Shown here: positions 4,528-9,129 of the stretch, piece after piece
Layout of the letters: each line of letters starts with the position of its first letter
Position numbering within the stretch: position 1 is the first letter of the stretch
Assembly: GCA_023267515.1 (NCBI GenBank)
Contig: JAHFNF010000026.1
Location: 1 to 9,129, forward strand
DNA length: 9,129 nt
Reading direction: 5' to 3'
From: Candidatus Nomurabacteria bacterium
Lineage (GTDB): Bacteria; Patescibacteriota; Minisyncoccia; Phycocordibacterales; UBA9973
Made by a program: the position numbers and the translations under genes
The notes under the pieces: model-generated
Told to the model about the DNA's origin: nothing
The model's database searches: none
What the model saw: only the letters and a program-made list of their open reading frames with translations

Positions 4528-4825
4528 TTTTTTGGCGGTTTTTTTCTCCCAAATCTATCTTCACATCTATAAACGGTACATTTTTTGTCTGCATATGCTC
4601 TTTTAAATATTCTCGCATTTCCGACCTTTTTCTTTTCGCAAAAAGAAGAGCTGTCTTTTCGCCAGTATCTGGGAAAGCGGTGATAAAAATGGTAGCCTTT
4701 TTTAGGTCAGGGGAGACATTTACAGAAGTGACGGATATAAGGGATGCGTCAGTGCTCTCGCGATTTAAAAAAGTCGCAGTCAGTTCTTTCACAAGCTCAG
4801 TCACTTTTTCCATTCTTTGGCTCAT
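4502..4825 (-). CDS. rbfA: Ribosome-binding factor A (RbfA)
   Basis: RbfA binds the 30S subunit and is needed for late maturation of the 16S rRNA 5' end and for growth in the cold. The 107-residue protein has the family pattern: an N-terminal helix with R4 and a V-x-E-L-V-K-E-L stretch, the strand motif ISVTSVNVSPDLKKATIFIT (about 31-50), and the C-terminal V-K-I-D-L-G-E-K-N-R-x-K-I-D-E-L-L signature (about 88-104). The fold is a KH-like domain. At 107 residues it is close to the short end of the normal range. The ATG is one nucleotide after the infB stop, so translation is probably coupled; there is no clear Shine-Dalgarno site. The infB-rbfA order is conserved in many bacteria and ties the gene to initiation factor supply. 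tRNA-Cys follows at once. Confidence 0.93.
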   Translation of the reverse strand: MSQRMEKVTELVKELTATFLNRESTDASLISVTSVNVSPDLKKATIFITAFPDTGEKTALLFAKRKRSEMREYLKEHMQTKNVPFIDVKIDLGEKNRQKIDELLREK

Positions 4826-4826
4826 T

Positions 4827-6335
4827 TTATTTTTGCATTACAGCGAAAGATTCAATCACGTCGCCTGGCGCGATCTCTATTTTTGATTCTATCATTATGC
4901 CAAATTCATCTCCTTCTCCCACAGTGCCTGTTTTTATCTTACTCTTTTCTAAGTTTGTGATTTTTCCTCTTCCGATCTCAAATTCACGACGCACTATTTT
5001 TACTGTCTCACCGAGGGCGATAAGCCCTTCTTGTACTTTTCCGCCCAGTATTTGCTTCTCCTTTGTGCGGCTAAAAGCTTTAAGTATTTTTGCTCGGCCG
5101 GTCGTTTCTATACTTTCAATCCTTGGGCGTCTGTTTTCCATCTCCACTTCTAGCCACTCTGTCATTTTGTAAATTATGTCAAAGAGAGATAATTTTATAT
5201 GAAGGTTTTCTGCCAGTTCTACTGCATTTTTATCCGTTTTAACATTGAACCCAATAATTATAGTATCCGTATTTCCTCCGGCGCCCTTTACATCCGACTC
5301 AGAAATGGGTCCTACCCCAGATTGGACCACTTTGAACTCCGCGCTCTCTGATTTTATTTTTCTTATTTCTTTTTCAATGGCTTCTAGGGATCCGGAGACA
5401 TCCGCTTTCAGTATTATTGGAATTATTTTTTTCCCGCTTTCCTCCCCGGTTCCTTTGTAAGTAGTCACGTTTTTTATTTTCCAGTTTTTTGCTGCTTCCT
5501 CGGCGTCGCGCTTATTTTGAAAACTTTGGAATGCCGCACCTGCTTTTGGCACTTTATCAAAGCCTACAAGCCGTACCGGAGAAGAGAAGGTCATTTCTTC
5601 GGTTCCACTTCCGAGAAAATTTTCCATAATTCGTGTAGAGCAGATGGTGTCTTCGGATACCACTGTCATCCCTTTTCGGAGTGTGCCGTTTTTTATTATT
5701 AGAGTGGCCCGGATTCCGCGCTTGGAATCCAGATTTGATTCAAGTAGATAGCCTTCCGCATTTTGCTCTGTATTTCCGGTAAAATTTTCTACCTCTGCCA
5801 AGATAAGGATTAGCGAGAGCAGGCTATCCACCCCTTCGCCTGTCTTTGAGGAGATCAAGGCAAAAGGAACTTTTCCGCCATAGTTTTCAAGGTAGATTTC
5901 ATTTTCTGCCAGTCCCATCTTTGTTTTTTCAACGTCCGCTCCCGGTTTGTCTATCTTATTGATAGCGACGATAAAAGGAGTATTACTCACGGTGATCGTT
6001 TTAAATGCTTCAGTAGTTTGTGGCTTTACCCCATCCTCAGCAGATACTACGAGTACAGCAATGTCCGCAATGCGCGCTCCACGCTCGCGCATTTTTGAAA
6101 ATGCTTCGTGACCGGGAGTATCCAAAAAAGTAATTTTTTTTATTTTTCCAGATTCATCTTTATGCTCTACTTCATAGGCTGAAATATGTTGAGTAATACC
6201 GCCAGCTTCACCCTCGGTCACATTTGTTTTTCTTATATAGTCCAAGAGCGTTGATTTACCGTGGTCAATATGTCCCATCACTGCTACGACTGGCGGACGT
6301 TCCGTCATATTTTTTTGTTCTTTTTTATTTTCCAT
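4827..6335 (-). CDS. infB: Translation initiation factor IF-2, short form
   Basis: IF-2 is the GTPase that brings fMet-tRNA to the 30S subunit and promotes 50S joining. The 502-residue protein begins only about 15 residues before the G domain, so the long N-terminal region of most bacterial IF-2 (700-900+ residues in total) is absent. G motifs: G1 GHIDHGKST (21-29, in place of the usual GHVDHGKTS), G2 AGGITQHI (44-51), G3 DTPGHEAF (72-79), G4 NKID (126-129), G5 SSKTGEG (162-168). Domain II follows (about 190-290), then the IF-2 domain III (about 305-395) and the C-terminal beta-barrel (about 405-500, ending GDVIESFAV). In that last barrel the usual GCxVTEG and ECG cysteines read GGKVQEG and EFG. 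The gene lies 11 nt after the DUF4446 gene and 1 nt before rbfA, in one operon. Confidence 0.97.
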   Translation of the reverse strand: MENKKEQKNMTERPPVVAVMGHIDHGKSTLLDYIRKTNVTEGEAGGITQHISAYEVEHKDESGKIKKITFLDTPGHEAFSKMRERGARIADIAVLVVSAEDGVKPQTTEAFKTITVSNTPFIVAINKIDKPGADVEKTKMGLAENEIYLENYGGKVPFALISSKTGEGVDSLLSLILILAEVENFTGNTEQNAEGYLLESNLDSKRGIRATLIIKNGTLRKGMTVVSEDTICSTRIMENFLGSGTEEMTFSSPVRLVGFDKVPKAGAAFQSFQNKRDAEEAAKNWKIKNVTTYKGTGEESGKKIIPIILKADVSGSLEAIEKEIRKIKSESAEFKVVQSGVGPISESDVKGAGGNTDTIIIGFNVKTDKNAVELAENLHIKLSLFDIIYKMTEWLEVEMENRRPRIESIETTGRAKILKAFSRTKEKQILGGKVQEGLIALGETVKIVRREFEIGRGKITNLEKSKIKTGTVGEGDEFGIMIESKIEIAPGDVIESFAVMQK

Positions 6336-6346
6336 TTTATATTTAT

Positions 6347-6805
6347 CTACCTTACTTCGGATTTTTTCAAGGCATCTTTTTCCTCGTTTGTGAGTTCGTA
6401 TTCAGATTTGCCGTTTTTTATCGGCTTGGCAAAGATGCTCATTCTCTCTCTAGAATATAAACTGGAAATGACGACACCGTCACCATCTTCATTTAGCATT
6501 CCTATCGCGAAACTCTGGTTGCTACCTTGGTCAGGAAATGGATTGAAGCGCACGGTCTCAAGCCCTCTGATGCTTTGCTTTAACTTTTTATTCACGAAAC
6601 CCAGCTCTTTTTCGGTAGATTCTTTTGCCAGTGTGAGATTTTTAATATTTTCCTGTAAAGAGAGGATAGTATCTTCAAGATCATTTGCTTTTTTTCCCAA
6701 AAAAAACTTTTTTAAGCGTTTTTCGGTTTTGACAACCCAAAAAAGCCCCGCTAGAATAGCTAGTCCGGTCAAAACAAAAAAAGCAACTTGAAGCTTTGTA
6801 TCCAT
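6347..6805 (-). CDS. DUF4446-family membrane-anchored protein
   Basis: This 152-residue protein resembles the DUF4446 family of Gram-positive and Patescibacteria genomes, whose function is unknown. It has an N-terminal transmembrane helix (about 5-25), a basic stretch (KTEKRLKKFFLGKK, 26-39), a probable coiled coil (about 41-80), and the family core from about 84: VRFNPFPDQGSNQSFAIGML, then NEDGDGVVISSLYSRE, and AKPIKNGKSEYELTNEEK. The core faces the cytoplasm if the helix is an uncleaved anchor. It is the first gene of the DUF4446-infB-rbfA operon (11 nt before infB). The ATG at 6805 lies about 9 nt after a -10 box, so the mRNA is probably nearly leaderless and no Shine-Dalgarno site is possible. 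The link to translation genes is positional only. Confidence 0.87.
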   Translation of the reverse strand: MDTKLQVAFFVLTGLAILAGLFWVVKTEKRLKKFFLGKKANDLEDTILSLQENIKNLTLAKESTEKELGFVNKKLKQSIRGLETVRFNPFPDQGSNQSFAIGMLNEDGDGVVISSLYSRERMSIFAKPIKNGKSEYELTNEEKDALKKSEVR

Positions 6806-6823
6806 AGATTTTCAATATATACT
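6795..6823 (+). promoter_or_regulatory. Leaderless promoter of the cysteine desulfurase gene
   Basis: The -10 box TATACT (6818-6823) is followed by exactly six bases and then the ATG at 6830, so the predicted start site is the A of ATG. The -35 at 17-bp spacing (TTTGTA, 6795-6800) is weak. It overlaps the divergent DUF4446/infB promoter, and it rules out the longer frame start at 6788. Confidence 0.65.
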
Positions 6824-6842
6824 ATTTTTATGCCGAAATCAA
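6814..6842 (-). promoter_or_regulatory. Promoter of the DUF4446-infB-rbfA operon
   Basis: Read on the minus strand: -35 TTGATT (6837-6842), 17-bp spacer, -10 TATATT (6814-6819). The expected start near 6807 is about 2 nt before the ATG at 6805. The -10 shares bases 6818-6819 with the -10 of the opposite promoter. Confidence 0.68.
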
Positions 6843-8008
6843 ACTTTATATATATGGATTATGCCTCTGGCGCGCCAATTGATCCGCGGGTTTTAATGGT
6901 GATGGACAAAGTTAGTAAGAGCGAATTTGCCAACCCGAGCGCGATTCACGAGCTCGGAGTAAAAGCAAAAACAATTTTAGAAAAAGCGAGAATAGATATT
7001 GCTAAAATTCTCAGCGCCCACCCGAACGAAGTGATTTTTACTAGCGGCGCGACAGAAAGTAACAACCTAGCCTTAATCGGATTGATTGATACGTCTACTC
7101 CGCATATAGTAACTACTAATATAGAGCACGCGTCTGTATTGGGGGTTTGCAAATATTTGGAAAAAATGAAAAAAATTCAAATTACTTATGTAACAGTTGA
7201 AAAAAACGGTCTTGTGGATCCAAAAAAGATAAAAAAAGCTATTAAAAATAATACGGTTTTGGTGTCGGTAATGTATGCCAATAACGAAATAGGGACAATT
7301 CAGCCGATAAGAGAGATAGCAAAAGAAGTAAGGTATTATAATAAAGTAAACAAGAAAAAAATTTTATTTCATACCGATGCTACCCAAGCTCTTAATTACC
7401 TACCTATAAATGTGGAAAAATTAGGTGTTGACCTAATGTCTTTTAATAGCGCTAAAATTTACGGGCCGAAGGGTGCCGGTGTTTTATTTAAAAAGAGGAA
7501 TGTGATACTTTCTCCGCTAATCCACGGTGGGGGCCAAGAGCACAATATAAGATCTGGCACAGAAAATTTGCCGGCAATAGCCGGGCTCGCGGAAGCCTTG
7601 AAAATAACAGAGTCTCTAAAAGAAAAAGAATCAAAGCGCTTGATAAAGCTCCGAGATTATTTTATAAGCAAGTTAGAACATTCTCACATTCTCAAGAATG
7701 TTGGAATATTAATAAATGGCGACAGGAAAGAAAGGTTGCCGAACAATATAAACATAAGTGTTCCCAAAATACCGAGCGAGCTTTTAGTTTTAGAACTTTC
7801 CGCGAGAGGAATAATGGTTTCTGCCAAGAGTGCTTGCGAATCAGCAGACGGAGACGAATCTTATGTAATAAGAGCCATTAGAAAAACGTCTAGTATTGAA
7901 GGAAGCGTTCGTTTTTCTTTGGGTAGAGCAACAACAAAAGCAGACATTGACTTTACGATAAAATCCCTCTCTGCTATTTTGACGAAGCTGAAAAGATGGT
8001 ATAATTGA
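6830..8008 (+). CDS. Cysteine desulfurase, NifS/IscS family
   Basis: This class V aminotransferase-fold PLP enzyme takes sulfur from L-cysteine as an enzyme persulfide, for tRNA thiolation or Fe-S clusters. The 392-residue protein is full length. Family landmarks: YMDYASGAPIDP (8-19, usually YLDYxATTPxDP), TSGATESNN (71-79), the PLP-stacking His in IEHASV (H100), NNEIGTIQPI (151-160), HTDATQ (181-186, D183 to the PLP ring nitrogen), Schiff-base Lys K209 in FNSAKIYGPKGAG, GGGQEHNIRSGTEN (233-246), and the catalytic Cys C336 in SAKSACESADGDESYVIRA. Odd points are Ala in place of the usual His just before the PLP lysine, and EH for ER after GGGQ. The start is set by the promoter; the frame could begin at 6788 but would overlap the DUF4446 gene. 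No scaffold or tRNA thiolase gene is visible nearby, so the sulfur acceptor is unknown. Confidence 0.95.
   Translation: MPKSNFIYMDYASGAPIDPRVLMVMDKVSKSEFANPSAIHELGVKAKTILEKARIDIAKILSAHPNEVIFTSGATESNNLALIGLIDTSTPHIVTTNIEHASVLGVCKYLEKMKKIQITYVTVEKNGLVDPKKIKKAIKNNTVLVSVMYANNEIGTIQPIREIAKEVRYYNKVNKKKILFHTDATQALNYLPINVEKLGVDLMSFNSAKIYGPKGAGVLFKKRNVILSPLIHGGGQEHNIRSGTENLPAIAGLAEALKITESLKEKESKRLIKLRDYFISKLEHSHILKNVGILINGDRKERLPNNINISVPKIPSELLVLELSARGIMVSAKSACESADGDESYVIRAIRKTSSIEGSVRFSLGRATTKADIDFTIKSLSAILTKLKRWYN
7979..8005 (+). promoter_or_regulatory. Leaderless promoter inside the end of the desulfurase gene
   Basis: A perfect TATAAT (8000-8005) with an extended ATGG just before it, then six bases, then the ATG at 8012, so the start codon is the predicted first transcribed base. 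A TTGACG (7979-7984) is a possible -35 at short spacing (15 bp). The -10 forms the last codons of the desulfurase gene. Confidence 0.68.
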
Positions 8009-8011
8009 GTT

Positions 8012-8554
8012 ATGGAAATGAATGATCTGAACAAATCGCAACTGATACTCTTAGCGCTTCTTATATCGTTTGTGACTTCAATTGCCACAGGCATTTCTGC
8101 GGTTACGCTAATGCAACAAGCGCCTACTTCTTTCACTACCCCAATCAATCGCATAGTCAGACAGACCATTGAAAAAGTTGTGCAGGTGGATAATTCAAGG
8201 AGTACCCCTCCGCTTACTGAGGATCAGAAAAAATTATTAGAAGATTTAAAAGCGATAAAACCTTTAACCGTGTCTTTATTTTTGAAAGGGACAAAAGAAG
8301 ATGGTAGCGAGGATAAAATTTTAGGTACCGGATTATTTTTAGGGGAAGATAAAGTCGTGATAGCAAGCCTTATAGATCAACCAAAAGAAGGGGAGGTATA
8401 TGTGATTAAGAGCGTACTGGGAGAGCAAAAAATTTCAAAAGTTGTAACCGAGAAAGATTTTACAGTAATTGAATTATCACTGACAGAACCCCTACCCCCA
8501 CCTCCTCCCGTAGACACCTCTACTGATCATAGCAATCTTCCCTCAGAGCAGTAA
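8012..8554 (+). CDS. Membrane-anchored protein resembling a truncated trypsin-like protease
   Basis: This 180-residue protein has an uncleaved N-terminal transmembrane anchor (about 9-31, LILLALLISFVTSIATGISA). A stalk with INRIVRQTIEKVVQV (about 45-60) follows, then a small beta-rich region (about 84-155: LTVSLFLKG, GTGLFLGEDKVVIASLI, VYVIKSV, DFTVIELSL) and a proline-rich acidic tail. The anchor-stalk pattern (NKSQLILL...SFVTSIATGI...Q-x-I-x-R-x-V) resembles, from memory, membrane-anchored trypsin/DegP-like proteases of Parcubacteria. GTG-x-F-L-G-E-D-x-V-V-I matches the first strands of that fold. The catalytic His-Asp-Ser set cannot be found, and the length covers less than half a protease domain, so it is probably non-enzymatic. 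There is no frameshift sign. The start lies 3 nt after the desulfurase stop and 7 nt after its own -10 box. Clp follows after 41 nt. Confidence 0.78.
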   Translation: MEMNDLNKSQLILLALLISFVTSIATGISAVTLMQQAPTSFTTPINRIVRQTIEKVVQVDNSRSTPPLTEDQKKLLEDLKAIKPLTVSLFLKGTKEDGSEDKILGTGLFLGEDKVVIASLIDQPKEGEVYVIKSVLGEQKISKVVTEKDFTVIELSLTEPLPPPPPVDTSTDHSNLPSEQ

Positions 8555-8558
8555 CTTC

Positions 8559-8587
8559 TTGACAGTTTTGTTTTTATAGGTTATTGT
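8559..8587 (+). promoter_or_regulatory. Promoter of the Clp ATPase gene, nearly leaderless
   Basis: Consensus -35 TTGACA (8559-8564), 17-bp spacer, -10 TATTGT (8582-8587, four of six). The predicted start near 8594 is about 2 nt before the ATG at 8596. No CIRCE-type inverted repeat or CtsR-like site is seen, so classical heat-shock repression is not supported. Confidence 0.65.
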
Positions 8588-8595
8588 AAAAATAT

Positions 8596-9129
8596 ATGCC
8601 ACCATTAAATCGTTTTACAACCAAAGCCCGAGATGCCATCAAGAAAGCTCATGAGCTTGCTATTGAGCGTGGGCAAAATCACGTTTCTTCACTGCACTTG
8701 CTCTCAGCGCTCCTCTTACAGGAAGAGTCTATGGTCCTTTCAATACTAGATAAATTAGAGATTGATACGATGTTGCTTACTGATTCTGTGATTGAGTCTA
8801 TTGAAACACCAGAAACTCGCACGACCCTATCACCTTCGTATCAGATTTACTTGAGCCCTGATTTAGCGCAAACTTTGGAGAATTCGGCAAAGGTGGCCGA
8901 ATCTTTAAAAGATGACTTTGTTTCTACTGAACATCTTTTTATAGCGATGCTGGATGTGCCAGGAGAAGCGAAAGAAATTTTGGCGCGCTTCCGTATTTTT
9001 AAGGATGCTGTAATGAAAGTCCTTGAAGAGCTTCGCAATCAAAGTACTACCGATATCTCTCTGCCAAAGAAAAATCGCTTGCTTGGGAAATATACCAGGA
9101 ACCTCACCAAACTAGCGCGCGAGGACAAA
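8596..9129 (+). CDS. Clp AAA+ unfoldase (ClpC/ClpB type), N-terminal part
   Basis: The frame runs 178 codons to the window end without a stop. It begins MPPLNRFTTKARDAIKKAHE, the first Clp_N repeat (about 6-70, including AIERGQNHVSSLHLLSALL). A second repeat follows (about 90-150, ENSAKVAESLKDDFVSTEHLFIAML). The last residues, LGKYTRNLTKLAREDK, match the conserved linker into the first AAA+ module (usually LxKYGRDLTxLAREGKLDPVIGR). Hsp100/Clp ATPases unfold proteins either for the ClpP protease (ClpC) or for disaggregation with DnaK (ClpB). The tight Clp_N-to-linker layout leans to ClpC, but the deciding parts (middle domain, ClpP-binding loop) lie outside the window. The start is the first ATG after the promoter; there is no room for a Shine-Dalgarno site. 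Confidence 0.9.
   Translation, partial: MPPLNRFTTKARDAIKKAHELAIERGQNHVSSLHLLSALLLQEESMVLSILDKLEIDTMLLTDSVIESIETPETRTTLSPSYQIYLSPDLAQTLENSAKVAESLKDDFVSTEHLFIAMLDVPGEAKEILARFRIFKDAVMKVLEELRNQSTTDISLPKKNRLLGKYTRNLTKLAREDK

Noticed and set aside
3905..4606. Plus-strand frames at 3905-4099, 3996-4220 and 4355-4606
   Set aside because: They are antisense readings of the four tRNA genes; strings such as GNRTPDHLLKRELLYQLSY are typical of spurious tRNA-derived proteins.
4744..5172. Plus-strand frame of 142 codons
   Set aside because: Antisense to rbfA and infB; Ser/Phe/Ile-rich composition as expected from the complement of Lys/Glu-rich genes.
6261..6791. Plus-strand frame of 176 codons with membrane-like hydrophobic runs
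   Set aside because: Antisense to DUF4446 and the infB start; the hydrophobicity reflects Lys/Glu codons read in reverse.
6788..6829. Longer start for the cysteine desulfurase
   Set aside because: It would overlap the DUF4446 start and place coding sequence across the -10 box; the family normally begins just before the YxDY motif, as at 6830.
7841..8169. Minus-strand frames across the desulfurase end and the 180-aa gene
   Set aside because: Shadow frames opposite two supported genes, with no promoter or recognisable domain.
8555..8595. CIRCE or CtsR operator ahead of the Clp gene
   Set aside because: The short spacer has no TTAGCACTC-type inverted repeat and no CtsR-like heptad repeat.
1..9129. 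CRISPR array, insertion sequence, integrase site or rRNA
   Set aside because: No regularly spaced repeats, transposase or integrase frames, or rRNA-like stretches were found; the only exact repeats noted are the 22-bp tRNA-Lys pair and the shared tRNA-Leu halves.

Overview
The window looks like a piece of chromosome from a Patescibacteria/Candidate Phyla Radiation bacterium, most likely a parcubacterial lineage. This rests on family recognition from memory, not on a search. The pointers are an AT-rich genome with short spacers, an IF-2 reduced to about 500 residues with no N-terminal extension, tandem small two-helix type IV secretion pilin-like proteins, an SPFH protein, a DUF4446-type protein upstream of infB, four tRNAs without an encoded CCA end, and few Shine-Dalgarno sites. 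TGA acts as a normal stop, so the recoded UGA of Gracilibacteria-like groups is not supported.

Layout. (1) 1-1013, plus strand: three tandem pilin-like membrane proteins, the first cut by the window edge. They end at a perfect 14-bp hairpin (1045-1078) that faces a convergent operon. (2) 1106-3077, minus strand: an SPFH/band-7 protein translationally coupled to an unrecognised three-helix membrane protein. Both are driven by a strong promoter buried in the terminator of the gene before. (3) 3126-3882, minus strand: a secreted, membrane-anchored IPT/TIG protein with its own promoter. (4) 3906-4478, minus strand: tRNA-Cys(GCA), tRNA-Leu(TAA), a decayed tRNA-Lys copy, tRNA-Lys(CTT) and tRNA-Leu(TAG), with a 26-bp palindrome and a GC-rich spacer between the last two. 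(5) 4502-6842, minus strand: a tight DUF4446-infB-rbfA operon for translation initiation and 30S maturation, running straight into the tRNA cluster. (6) 6795-9129, plus strand: a NifS/IscS-type cysteine desulfurase, a membrane-anchored protein that looks like a shortened, catalytically dead trypsin-like protease, and the start of a Clp ATPase (ClpC/ClpB).

The most striking pattern is in the promoters. Several carry an extended -10 of the form ATGnTATA(A/C)T. At five genes (DUF4446, cysteine desulfurase, the 180-aa anchored protein, Clp and the IPT protein) the start codon lies only 7-9 nt past the -10 hexamer, so the mRNAs should be leaderless or nearly so. The DUF4446/infB and desulfurase promoters are divergent and their -10 boxes overlap. 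The SPFH operon contrasts with this: it has a leader of about 140 nt and a good Shine-Dalgarno site for its second gene.

No mobile element, CRISPR array or rRNA gene was seen. The least explained genes are the SPFH partner (1106-1783), the IPT surface protein and the pseudoprotease-like protein. There is no clear undescribed defence or biosynthetic system here.
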